From Candidatus Woesearchaeota archaeon (GTDB lineage: Archaea > Nanobdellota > Nanobdellia > Woesearchaeales > ARS49), in assembly GCA_016203445.1 (NCBI GenBank), contig JACQMS010000002.1:1-36231 (forward strand): a DNA stretch of 36,231 nucleotides, in the 5' to 3' direction. Positions 9,504 through 15,742 of the stretch are shown piece after piece. The first letter of the stretch is position 1; every line of letters begins with the position of its first letter. Made by a program: the position numbers and the translations under genes. The notes below the pieces were generated by a model, which made no database searches, was not told the origin of the DNA, and was given only the letters and a program-made list of their open reading frames with translations.

Positions 9504-9904
9504 ACTGTCTCTTTTTTTTCTGAGCGACATTCATGAATCGCGCAGTCTACTGAAGCTGTTAGTATTGCTTCTTCTATGCTTCTTAGTAATTCTTCACTTT
9601 TTTGTTCGTTAGTGCCTGAATGATCATATAGTTTTGCAGGTATTTTTCTTATTGTTAATTTCTGGAATTTTTCTCCCGCTGATCTAGCAATTATTTGTGT
9701 TGTTGACCCTTCGGTGTATAATAACGCTACTATTGTGTAGTCCTCTTCAATTGCTGATTCTCCAGTGCGTGTTGTTGTGGTTCTATAACTTTTTGTTGTT
9801 GTATACTCTATTCTTGTTTTTGTGATTTCTGCAGTCTCGACCAGTATTCTTTCAAGCTCTGCAACCCCGACTTCTCTTAATATTTCTGTGTCTATACTGG
9901 TCAT
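9500..9904 (-). CDS. Small soluble protein of unknown function
   Basis: A 134-residue hydrophilic protein that I do not recognise. It has a Thr/Glu-rich N-terminal half with a beta-type pattern (YTTTKSYRTTTTRTGESAIE) and a helical C-terminal part containing two cysteines (SVDCAIHECRS). No signal peptide or membrane segment is seen. It lies 10 bp after the stop of the upstream membrane-protein gene and is probably co-transcribed with it. The ATG at 9904 is the first of the frame. A role in the same complex as its neighbour is only a guess. Confidence 0.65.
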   Translation of the reverse strand: MTSIDTEILREVGVAELERILVETAEITKTRIEYTTTKSYRTTTTRTGESAIEEDYTIVALLYTEGSTTQIIARSAGEKFQKLTIRKIPAKLYDHSGTNEQKSEELLRSIEEAILTASVDCAIHECRSEKKETV

Positions 9905-9914
9905 TTTTCATCAA

Positions 9915-10343
9915 TCACTTTCTCTTGGTTCTTCCTCTTCTTTTTGGCTTCTCTTCTTCTAATGTTTCTGCAGGCACTGTTTGTGGCGGTTCTTGTTGTT
10001 GTGCTTCTTCTTCGTCCTTAGCTCCTACTCTAGCCATTGATGCTACTAATCCTAGTGTTAGGAAGAATAGCGTTAGCGTGTATGTTAAGAAGTATCTTCC
10101 TGTCCAGTAATATATTGCTGTGGAGTTTGCTATTCCTGCCGCTAATAGTATTACTGTAAATTTGTACCCCCATTGTGCTCTCACAGAAACTCCTAACAGC
10201 GCTATTAATGATAGAAATATTCCTCCTAGTAATATTAATAATTCTATTGTTCTGAATCTTGGCATTCCCGCCCTTAATAGAAAACTACCTATGAAGCTTA
10301 ATGCCAGGCAGGCTATGATTGTTAGTGTTGTTTTATTGCTCAT
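9915..10343 (-). CDS. Four-helix membrane protein with a charged tail, unknown function
   Basis: A 142-residue protein with four hydrophobic segments (about residues 7-25, 31-52, 59-78 and 83-105) and a cytoplasmic-type tail rich in Glu, Gln and Pro that ends in a basic cluster (KPKRRGRTKRK). The start ATG has GGGGGT seven bases upstream (10351-10356 on the minus strand), a wobble match to the archaeal anti-Shine-Dalgarno. It is probably the first gene of a two-gene unit with the small protein downstream. I do not recognise the family. Confidence 0.7.
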   Translation of the reverse strand: MSNKTTLTIIACLALSFIGSFLLRAGMPRFRTIELLILLGGIFLSLIALLGVSVRAQWGYKFTVILLAAGIANSTAIYYWTGRYFLTYTLTLFFLTLGLVASMARVGAKDEEEAQQQEPPQTVPAETLEEEKPKRRGRTKRK

Positions 10344-10350
10344 GATAGTA

Positions 10351-10356
10351 ACCCCC
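10351..10356 (-). promoter_or_regulatory. GGGGGT ribosome-binding site variant
   Basis: GGGGGT lies seven bases before ATG 10343. It pairs with the anti-Shine-Dalgarno (CACCTCC) if one G-U pair is allowed. The same form precedes the gene at 31966, and AGGGGT precedes the one at 33802. Confidence 0.5.
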
Positions 10357-10450
10357 TAATGATTTTGTTCTTGGAACAACTATTTGCCTTTTAAGCATTT
10401 ATATTCTTTAGAAAACAATGAGTAAATTTTTTTAATTTAATTGTGCAAAT

Positions 10451-10801
10451 TCAGAATTCTTCTTCATCAGTTGTTTTTAGCAATCCTTTTCTTTTCAAAA
10501 ATCCTACTTGCAATGGCCTGTACTTGAATACTACATCTCCTTTCTCGTTCCCTCCAAACTCCCACGGCTCTACCAGAACTATATCACCCTCTCTGACCCA
10601 TAATGTTCTTTTGACTCTTCCTGGAATTCTGCAAACTCTAACTTTTCCATCCATGCACTTCACTCTTAGCCTGGATCCCCCCAATCTTTGCTCTATTATT
10701 CCTATGTGCTGTCCTTCTCTAGGTAATTTTGTTCTTCTTATTTCTTCTTCTTGCTGTTCTGCTGTCAGCGGCAATTGCGGTCCTCTATGTTTATGCTCCA
10801 T
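10451..10801 (-). CDS. eif1A: Archaeal translation initiation factor 1A
   Basis: aIF1A is the S1/OB-fold factor that binds the small ribosomal subunit's A site with aIF1 and aIF2 to select start codons. Seen here: a charged N-terminal tail, then GQHIGIIEQRLGGSRLRVKC (residues 30-49), DGKVRVCRIPGRVKRTLWVR (51-70) and EGDIVLVEPW (71-80), which match the family core, and a short acidic C-terminal tail (DEEEF). Length 116, close to the usual 100-115. The frame is open further upstream to a TTG at 10888. I chose ATG 10801 because a TATA box (10825-10832) is centred 27 nt before it and the extension has no counterpart in the family. Confidence 0.93.
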   Translation of the reverse strand: MEHKHRGPQLPLTAEQQEEEIRRTKLPREGQHIGIIEQRLGGSRLRVKCMDGKVRVCRIPGRVKRTLWVREGDIVLVEPWEFGGNEKGDVVFKYRPLQVGFLKRKGLLKTTDEEEF

Positions 10802-10824
10802 TGCTTTATCGTGTTTTCTGATTG

Positions 10825-10832
10825 TTTTTAAA
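10825..10832 (-). promoter_or_regulatory. TATA box for aIF1A
   Basis: On the minus strand CCTTTAAAAAC is centred 27 nt before ATG 10801. This fits a leaderless transcript and decides the aIF1A start. Confidence 0.65.
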
Positions 10833-10889
10833 GGTTCGTTTTTAATTCGTAATACAACTTCCCGCCCAAAAACTTGTTTTCTGCGCAAG

Positions 10890-10898
10890 TATTATAAA
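10890..10898 (+). promoter_or_regulatory. TATA box for the SppA gene
   Basis: TATTATAAA is centred 26 nt before ATG 10920, fitting a leaderless transcript. It supports starting the protease at 10920 and not at any earlier codon in the long open frame. Confidence 0.65.
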
Positions 10899-10919
10899 GC
10901 TTATCTAGGTTTGCTCTTC

Positions 10920-11879
10920 ATGCTTGTTGAAAAAAAAGGGAGCATTCCTCGTTGGCGCAGTATTGTTGAATTTTTAAGGGTTGCAGGAATTATTTTTAGC
11001 GGGTTAGTTTCTTTAATAATATTTTTATTTTTTGCTATCGCAATTTTTGGTACTGGTTACTCTTTGAGTGGTAATGTTGCCATAGTTCCTGTTCGCGGGG
11101 AGATTGTTATTGGTGATAGCGGTGGAGTTTTTGGCTCTTCAAGTTTTGCTACTTCTGATGATATTACTGGCTGGATTGATGATGCTGTTAGTAATAATGA
11201 TGTTAAAGCAATAATTCTCGACATTGACAGCCCCGGAGGGTCGCCTGTTGCAAGCAAGCGCATTGTTGAATCTGTTAAGAATGCTCGTAGTGCTGGTAAG
11301 AATGTCATCGGTGTTATTGGCGAGACTGGAGCTTCGGGAGCTTACTGGATTGCCAGCAGTGCTGATATTATTCTTGTCGACGAACTATCAATCACTGGAA
11401 GTATTGGTGTTCTTGGCTCTTATCTAGATTTTTCGGGGTTTTTGAATGATAATAATGTTTCTTATCAAAGATTGGTTGCTGGTGATTTGAAAGATGCGGG
11501 CAGTCCTTTTAAGGAATTAACACCTAAAGAGCGTCAGAAAATTCAGGAAAAGATTGATCTAATTTATGATTTTTTCGTTGCTGATGTTGCTAAAAATCGT
11601 AAGATGAGTTTTGATGATGTTAGAAAGCTTTCTGATGGTTTCATATTTCTAGGTTCTGAATCTGTTAAGAACGGTCTTGCTGACAAGATTGGTAATGTTA
11701 AAAGTGCAGAGGTTTTGCTTCAGGAGCGTTTGGGCGTTCCTGTTGAATCTTTCAGGTATGAAAAGTCTAAGGGTTTTTTTGATGCTCTCGCCGGCGTTTT
11801 GAACAATTTCGGTTTTACTATTGGCAAAGGCATTGGTTCTTCTTTGAGTTCCGATGATGGAATAGTTGTGAGGACGTGA
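10920..11879 (+). CDS. sppA: Signal peptide peptidase SppA, S49 family
   Basis: A membrane-anchored serine protease of the short archaeal/Bacillus SppA type that degrades cleaved signal peptides and membrane-protein fragments. It has 319 residues. A basic N-terminus is followed by one membrane anchor (about 20-43). The protease core shows IVPVRGEI (55-62), LDIDSPGGSP (100-109), the nucleophile motif GETGASGAYW with Ser139, SITGSIGVLG (157-166), and the general-base Lys191 in AGDLKDAGSPF, giving the Ser-Lys dyad of the family. The frame is open for another 477 bp upstream, overlapping aIF1A, but that stretch is antisense shadow. It is divergent from aIF1A, with 118 bp between the two starts. 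Mature domain predicted on the outer face. Confidence 0.93.
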   Translation: MLVEKKGSIPRWRSIVEFLRVAGIIFSGLVSLIIFLFFAIAIFGTGYSLSGNVAIVPVRGEIVIGDSGGVFGSSSFATSDDITGWIDDAVSNNDVKAIILDIDSPGGSPVASKRIVESVKNARSAGKNVIGVIGETGASGAYWIASSADIILVDELSITGSIGVLGSYLDFSGFLNDNNVSYQRLVAGDLKDAGSPFKELTPKERQKIQEKIDLIYDFFVADVAKNRKMSFDDVRKLSDGFIFLGSESVKNGLADKIGNVKSAEVLLQERLGVPVESFRYEKSKGFFDALAGVLNNFGFTIGKGIGSSLSSDDGIVVRT

Positions 11880-11891
11880 TGTAAAAAAGTT

Positions 11892-12218
11892 TTATGCAAG
11901 TATGAGCTCTTCTTTTTTTGTTGCATTTATCATTGTTTGTCGTATGAGTGTTGATTCAAGTTCAAGTAGTTTCTTTGTTATGGGATTTTCGTTGTTGAGA
12001 ATATATAGTTTTGTTTTTCCGAATGATCTCGTCACTTTCACAATTTTGTATTTTTCTAATTCTCCCCAGTAGTTGAAGAGTGATGCTTTTGATACATCTG
12101 CTTCTTCTATGATATCTTTTTTTGTGAAGTCCATTCCTTTGTTTTCTATGAGGAAGTCTATTATTTTGAAGAGTGGGCTGTCTCCAGTGAATTTTAGTAA
12201 AAGCGATGTTTCTTTCAT
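11892..12218 (-). CDS. Winged-helix transcriptional regulator
   Basis: A 108-residue protein. The pattern LFKIIDFLIENKGMDFTKKD (residues 16-35) followed by IIEEADVSKASLFNYWGELE (36-55) is a helix-turn-helix, and KYKIVKVTRSFGKTKLYILN is a wing, as in small archaeal winged-helix regulators. A helical C-terminus probably mediates dimerisation. It is divergent from the small gene at 12284 and both share the stretch around 12241-12249, so autoregulation and control of that neighbour are plausible inferences. Its 3' end lies 12 bp from the convergent SppA gene. Confidence 0.8.
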   Translation of the reverse strand: MKETSLLLKFTGDSPLFKIIDFLIENKGMDFTKKDIIEEADVSKASLFNYWGELEKYKIVKVTRSFGKTKLYILNNENPITKKLLELESTLIRQTMINATKKEELILA

Positions 12219-12240
12219 AGTATTCTATAAAATACAAAAG

Positions 12241-12249
12241 TATATAAAT
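12241..12249. promoter_or_regulatory. TATA box between the regulator and the small divergent gene
   Basis: TATATAAAT is nearly palindromic. Its centre is 27 nt from the regulator start (12218, leaderless) and 39 nt from the small gene's ATG at 12284, so it may serve both directions. Confidence 0.55.
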
Positions 12250-12283
12250 CTTTCCTTTCAAAGTATGTTCTGATAGACATAAT

Positions 12284-12553
12284 ATGTGGACAAAAGAGGA
12301 GATAAAGGGAAAAGTGCTTCACAAATTGACACGTTTCGGAAAGTTTGAGCATAGTCATACTGCTGTTGAAAATTTACAAAAAGGATTTCCAAAGGATATT
12401 GTTGGAAGAGTGAAAGAAACTATATCAGAATTAAAAAAAGAGAAGATACTAAAATCAAAACCTACAAGTTATGGAGAACAAGTATCTATCAACGTTGAAG
12501 AATCTGAAAAAGTAATGTACTACATTGATATATTCCTGAAGAAGATAGATTGA
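12284..12553 (+). CDS. Small winged-helix-like protein
   Basis: An 89-residue basic protein. The helices (WTKEEIKGKVLHKLTRFGKF, VGRVKETISELKKEKILKSK) and a short strand pair (PTSYGEQVSINVEES) suggest a small winged-helix fold, but I recognise no family. Codons are A-rich on this strand, unlike the T-ending codons of neighbouring plus-strand genes. With the divergent regulator it may form a small accessory module. Only the open frame and its codon pattern support it as a gene. Confidence 0.6.
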   Translation: MWTKEEIKGKVLHKLTRFGKFEHSHTAVENLQKGFPKDIVGRVKETISELKKEKILKSKPTSYGEQVSINVEESEKVMYYIDIFLKKID

Positions 12554-12578
12554 ATGTACAACAATGTAGAAAAGTTAT

Positions 12579-12605
12579 GCGGAAAAACGGCGCCAAAACT
12601 CAATA
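12579..12605 (+). repeat. Left copy of a perfect 27-bp inverted repeat
   Basis: This 27-mer, with core AACGGCGCC and flanks GCGGAAA and AAAACTCAATA, is the exact reverse complement of 14936-14962. The two copies bracket the hydrolase gene, the unknown gene at 13618 and elements R2/R3. Confidence 0.85.
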
Positions 12606-12662
12606 TGTCGAAAATATACCACCCGATCTACGTTACCGGTGGACGAAGTCCATTTTTGACAT
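12605..12662 (-). repeat. Diverged short copy (R5) of the ATGTC...GACAT element family
   Basis: It runs from ATGTCGAAAAT to ATTTTTGACAT and holds CCACC (12619-12623) pairing GGTGG (12638-12642) and the hairpin GGAC-GAA-GTCC (12641-12651). It directly adjoins the left 27-bp repeat, as R3 adjoins the right one, in opposite orientation. It lacks the GATCATGCTC core. It lies between two convergent stop codons, so it may end transcription from both sides. Confidence 0.55.
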
Positions 12663-12663
12663 A

Positions 12664-13560
12664 TTAAGTATTCTCAGAAAGTATTTCTGCTACTTTTCCT
12701 TTTTCGTAGTCCAGACTCATTACGTGGTCTGAATTGTTTAGCGCAACAAAAACTTTTGTTCCCATAAAATTTTCGTAAAATTTTTTTGCGGGCTCGTTAT
12801 TTATCACCGTGTCATTATTGCTTATTATCACTACTAATTTTCTTGCTCGGGGCGTCAGCGCTCCTGCGTTTTCTATTTCTTCTCTAGATTTCTGTAATGG
12901 CACCATAGGAAAATTCCAGTAAGTTTTGTGTTGTTTCTGTCCTTCAGGATCATTAATGCTTCCAGTTCTCTTCTTTTTTACGTAGTGCAATACTCCTGCA
13001 GCGTTGTTTACCAGCCACTGATCTATTTTTCTTTTTGCTTCAGTGTAAGGCGCCAGTAATGCCAGAGTCTCAATATTTTTTTCTTGCGATAATTTTATTA
13101 GTATTGTTGCGCCCATTGACGACCCTCCGGCGTTTATCGTTGTGCAATTTTTTTCTAATTTTTCGTACTCTTTTTTTACGTCATCATACCAGTCTTTCCA
13201 CTCTGTTTTTTGCAGTTCGCTGGCTTTAGTTCCATGGCCTTTTATTAATGGAACGCTTACTGTTGCATTCGTTTCTTCATTAATAGCTTTTGATATGTAA
13301 GAAAATTCTGTTGGTGTTGAGCCGTACCCGTGTACCAACAACCAGCAATTTTTCGCGCCTTGAATGTATATTGATTCTGTTCCTTTAATTATTCCATTTT
13401 CTGTATACTCCCACCACTGCAAATCTCTCTCATCAATAATACCTCCCTGTAAAAACCCGCTGACGTTGTAAAAGTATGACAGCACTGCAAAAATAGCTAT
13501 TAGCGGGAGTAATAGCAATAATTTTTTGTAAACATCCTTCCTGCTAACCTCTTTTTTCAT
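12664..13560 (-). CDS. Membrane-anchored alpha/beta hydrolase (carboxylesterase type)
   Basis: A 298-residue protein. A basic N-terminus and one hydrophobic segment (about 13-30) form an uncleaved signal anchor. The hydrolase domain shows the oxyanion motif LLVHGYGSTPTEF (from residue 74), the nucleophile elbow GGSSMG with Ser148, Asp250 in ISNNDTVI and His279 in NSDHVM, a complete triad in the order found in Est30-type carboxylesterases and monoacylglycerol lipases. The insertion between residues 175 and 225 would be the cap. The active domain is probably outside the membrane. The TATA box at 13584 suggests its own near-leaderless transcript. Substrate unknown. Confidence 0.85.
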   Translation of the reverse strand: MKKEVSRKDVYKKLLLLLPLIAIFAVLSYFYNVSGFLQGGIIDERDLQWWEYTENGIIKGTESIYIQGAKNCWLLVHGYGSTPTEFSYISKAINEETNATVSVPLIKGHGTKASELQKTEWKDWYDDVKKEYEKLEKNCTTINAGGSSMGATILIKLSQEKNIETLALLAPYTEAKRKIDQWLVNNAAGVLHYVKKKRTGSINDPEGQKQHKTYWNFPMVPLQKSREEIENAGALTPRARKLVVIISNNDTVINNEPAKKFYENFMGTKVFVALNNSDHVMSLDYEKGKVAEILSENT

Positions 13561-13583
13561 CTAACTAGAAATCAGCAGTGTCG

Positions 13584-13592
13584 TTTTTAAAT
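13584..13592 (-). promoter_or_regulatory. TATA box for the alpha/beta hydrolase gene
   Basis: On the minus strand ATTTAAAAA is centred 28 nt before ATG 13560, in the 57-bp gap after the upstream gene, so the hydrolase need not depend on the gene before it. Confidence 0.55.
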
Positions 13593-13617
13593 GTTTGTTT
13601 GTTGTATTTCTATCAAT

Positions 13618-14553
13618 TCATTCCAACAACAAAGTATCTAAATGTCTTCCGCTCCTGTGAACTGGAGGCATATCACTTTCAGTTCTTACATCTACTGGTG
13701 GTTTTCCTTTGCCTTGAGAAATTTGCGGAGTTCTTTCTTCCGGCTGCTGGTATATTACTACTCCTGCATATCTCACAATTATTTGAGGGTATTTTCTCAC
13801 TTCTCCAAAGCCCGCAATGTTGTCACCCAAAATGTGTATTAATGGTATTCTTATCGCTCCACTCACTTTTTCTGGCTTTTGTTCTTCTCTGGAATTGGAA
13901 TCTATTTGAGTAACAACGTGTTTTTTTACTTCAATCCTAATTGCTTGGGAATCTTTTAGAGAATATTCTAAAACTGTAATGTTTCCTTCGTAGCTAGGTA
14001 TTGCATTAGGCATGTCGAACGAGTAGCGAACTCCTTTTTCGTGCTTCCATTCTACTGAAAACGTTAACCCTAACTCTCCTTCTTCGTGTTCCACACCCTC
14101 TGTAACTTGTAGAACATCAATTTCTAAACTTTTATGCGATGCTGAAGACAATGTTCCTATAAATCCTTCAAGATTTTGGTTCATTAAACCGTAAAATCTG
14201 TGAGCAAACAATCCCTGACTCAAAATAACAATGTCATTCGCCGATAACGAATTCCCGCTTTCTCTGAAAAATTTTGCAAGCTTTCTTCCATAATCTTCAC
14301 TTGCATCTCTGACTTTTTTTAATAGTGGATCTGTAGGATTGGAAATATAAGGATCGTGTTGTGAATGCATACTGTGCACAAGCTGCATCATTCCATGAGT
14401 ACCGGCAACTTTGCTCTCGCGCTCTTTATATTCCGCGTATAACTTGTTAAACTCGTGGCAATCGGGCTGTCTTGGCTCTTCCCTTTCCAGTCTTTGTTTG
14501 ACTTTGTCTAATGCTTTTTTTCTTTCATGCCAAGGTTTTTCATTGTCGCCCAT
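13618..14553 (-). CDS. Soluble protein of unknown function
   Basis: A 311-residue protein that I do not recognise. The N-terminal 130 residues are charged and helical, with a His/Met-rich stretch (GTHGMMQLVHSMHSQHD) that could bind a metal. The middle (about 140-280) looks like alternating strands (GELGLTFSVEWKHEKGVRYS, KVSGAIRIPLIHILGDN). The C-terminus is Pro/Gln-rich and probably flexible. There is no signal peptide or membrane segment. A strong TATA box (14575-14586) lies 27 nt before the start. It sits inside the segment bracketed by the 27-bp inverted repeat. Confidence 0.7.
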   Translation of the reverse strand: MGDNEKPWHERKKALDKVKQRLEREEPRQPDCHEFNKLYAEYKERESKVAGTHGMMQLVHSMHSQHDPYISNPTDPLLKKVRDASEDYGRKLAKFFRESGNSLSANDIVILSQGLFAHRFYGLMNQNLEGFIGTLSSASHKSLEIDVLQVTEGVEHEEGELGLTFSVEWKHEKGVRYSFDMPNAIPSYEGNITVLEYSLKDSQAIRIEVKKHVVTQIDSNSREEQKPEKVSGAIRIPLIHILGDNIAGFGEVRKYPQIIVRYAGVVIYQQPEERTPQISQGKGKPPVDVRTESDMPPVHRSGRHLDTLLLE

Positions 14554-14574
14554 GAACTAGCGGGGTTGCAGGGA

Positions 14575-14586
14575 TATATATAAATA
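14575..14586 (-). promoter_or_regulatory. TATA box for the unknown gene at 13618-14553
   Basis: TATTTATATATA on the minus strand is centred 27 nt before ATG 14553, a strong match to the archaeal consensus that implies a leaderless mRNA. Confidence 0.65.
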
Positions 14587-14621
14587 TTTATGTTGTGAAA
14601 ACTCTTTTTAGAATCATAAAA

Positions 14622-14689
14622 ATCCGCGGAAAGCGTCCTACTCCACACTAAAGTGTGGAGTTTGATCAGACGCGTTCTGATTCGCGGAT
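14622..14689. repeat. Nested inverted repeats next to element R2
   Basis: ATCCGCG (14622-14628, with a leading A at 14622) pairs with CGCGGAT (14683-14689), GCGTC (14633-14637) with GACGC (14669-14673), and ACTCCACACT (14640-14649) with AGTGTGGAGT (14652-14661). The final AT overlaps the start of R2. An alternative hairpin is ATCAGA...TCTGAT within 14665-14682. Confidence 0.75.
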
Positions 14690-14814
14690 GTCAAGAACCA
14701 TTGGTCAAAGACCAATAGTATGTTGTTAAACACAATAAATCACAGTAGTTCTTGATCATGCTCAGAAACTGCTCTTCAAATTTAAATGTCAAAAAAAAGA
14801 GCAGTTTCCGACAT
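14688..14814 (+). repeat. Dispersed two-hairpin element, copy R2 (long form)
   Basis: It runs from ATGTCAAGAACC to GTTTCCGACAT. Stem A pairs AAGAAC with GTTCTT (14748-14753) and contains ATTGGTC-AAA-GACCAAT. The core CTTGATCATGCTCAGAAAC is identical to R1 and R4. Stem B pairs AGAAACTGCTCTT (14764-14776) with AAGAGCAGTTTC. Its stem A insert is homologous to that of R1. Confidence 0.8.
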
Positions 14815-14817
14815 GCA

Positions 14818-14958
14818 AAAAACGGCGCCGCATGTCAAGAACTACGGTTCTTGATCATGATCAGAAACCGCTTTCTCACTTCAAACTTAAGCGAGAATGT
14901 TATGAATAGTGGTTTCTGACATCTCCAAACTAAAGTATTGAGTTTTGGCGCCGTTTTT
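14818..14958. repeat. Outer GGCGCC stem enclosing element R3
   Basis: AAAAACGGCGCC (14818-14829) pairs perfectly with GGCGCCGTTTTT (14947-14958), a 12-bp stem enclosing R3. The right arm lies inside the right 27-bp inverted repeat. Confidence 0.75.
14832..14922 (+). repeat. Dispersed two-hairpin element, copy R3 (short form)
   Basis: It runs from ATGTCAAGAAC to GTTTCTGACAT. Stem A is CAAGAAC-TACG-GTTCTTG. The core is CTTGATCATGATCAGAAAC, one base different from the other copies. Stem B is AGAAACC with GGTTTCT (ends 14918). R2 and R3 are in tandem, 17 bp apart. Confidence 0.8.
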
Positions 14959-14962
14959 CCGC
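14936..14962 (-). repeat. Right copy of the perfect 27-bp inverted repeat
   Basis: Exact reverse complement of 12579-12605 over 27 bases. The match ends sharply on both sides. Confidence 0.85.
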
Positions 14963-14971
14963 AAAATATTG

Positions 14972-15673
14972 TCACACACGTTTCATTTTCCCGTTCTTAA
15001 GCCAGCTTTCTGAGTATTTCTCAAATTCTGGTATGTCTCCTATGTCTATAATATTAGTTTTCTCGTCAGGAATCCTGTTGCACGCAGTGTTCACCCAGCA
15101 GTCTATAAAGTTGTAGTCTTTCAACCTTTCTATTTCCAGCGTGTCAAACGCGAATATGTGCGCTTTTTTTTCTTTGTCTATTTCTTTAATGAATGCCAAA
15201 GCTTTATTGATATCGCACTGCCCGTGCTTTATGGATACTAGTATTCCTATATTTTTTCCTGCATAAAACTTTGTTAGCGCGGTTCTTCTTTTTTTTAATA
15301 TTCTTTCTATTTGTTCTCTTGGCTGTTTCGTTAAATTTTTTTGTATAGGGTCGTAAACAAATACTGGCTTGTTAGTATTCATCGCTACTCTTTGCGAATG
15401 GAAGTATCCTGTTGCTATTACTAGATAACTTTTCACTTTTGAGTTAATTCTTTCCGCGGCTTCGCACCTGCAACCTAATACTTGACCTCCTAGAACGCTG
15501 TCATTCTTGTGTTTTTCGTGCAGTTCTCTTAGTGTGTGCAAGTGCTGAATGCTTGCCAGCAGTCCTACAGGTTTCGGAACTTTACTCCACTCTTCTTCAG
15601 TAATATCAACAATTGCTTTTGAGCGCGCGTGAAGATGCAATATTTTCATTCCAGTTTTTATTTTGATTGTCAT
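14972..15673 (-). CDS. dph2: Truncated Dph1/Dph2-family diphthamide synthesis protein
   Basis: Dph2 is the [4Fe-4S] radical enzyme that transfers the aminocarboxypropyl group of SAM to a histidine of EF2 (diphthamide step 1). This protein matches the second and third family domains: PVGLLASIQHLHTLREL, GGQVLGCRC (Cys68, 70), YFHSQRVAMNTNKPVFVYDP, GILVSIKHGQC (Cys153) and CWVNTACNRI (Cys192, 198). Cys68 and Cys198 correspond to the second and third cluster cysteines of archaeal Dph2. The first domain (about 90 residues, with the first cluster cysteine) is absent: the protein has 233 residues, where the family has about 330-340. There is no room upstream for it, and a TATA box is placed for this start. 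Cys70, 153 or 192 might supply the third ligand. Confidence 0.8.
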   Translation of the reverse strand: MTIKIKTGMKILHLHARSKAIVDITEEEWSKVPKPVGLLASIQHLHTLRELHEKHKNDSVLGGQVLGCRCEAAERINSKVKSYLVIATGYFHSQRVAMNTNKPVFVYDPIQKNLTKQPREQIERILKKRRTALTKFYAGKNIGILVSIKHGQCDINKALAFIKEIDKEKKAHIFAFDTLEIERLKDYNFIDCWVNTACNRIPDEKTNIIDIGDIPEFEKYSESWLKNGKMKRV

Positions 15674-15694
15674 GATATTATTTTTCTTTGATAG

Positions 15695-15703
15695 TTTTTA
15701 AGG
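15695..15703 (-). promoter_or_regulatory. TATA box for the Dph2-like gene
   Basis: CCTTAAAAA on the minus strand is centred 26 nt before ATG 15673. It argues that the short protein is complete and not the tail of a broken gene. Confidence 0.6.
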
Positions 15704-15742
15704 GTTTGTATGCTATTGATGATATAGTTTCTAATAGTGATA

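Larger units (their letters stand above)
14554..14971. other. 418-bp gene-free region filled by structured repeats
   Basis: Apart from the TATA box for the leftward gene (14575-14586), this stretch consists of nested inverted repeats (14622-14689), elements R2 and R3, an outer GGCGCC stem and the right 27-bp repeat. No protein, tRNA or rRNA gene is apparent. Confidence 0.8.

Noticed and set aside
10802..10888. N-terminal extension of aIF1A from a TTG codon
   Set aside because: The extension is not found in the family and the TATA box at 10825 lies inside it.
10443..10919. Upstream extension of the SppA frame by 159 codons
   Set aside because: It is antisense to aIF1A, and the TATA box at 10890 plus the family's length place the SppA start at 10920.
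8286..14922. Elements R1-R4 as a CRISPR array or tRNA genes
   Set aside because: There are no regularly spaced direct repeats with unique spacers, and no acceptor, anticodon or T-loop pattern.
14972..15742. A frameshift hiding the missing first domain of the Dph2-like gene
   Set aside because: Only 69 bp separate it from the next gene and no Dph2 domain-1 pattern is visible in any frame; the TATA box also fits the short start.
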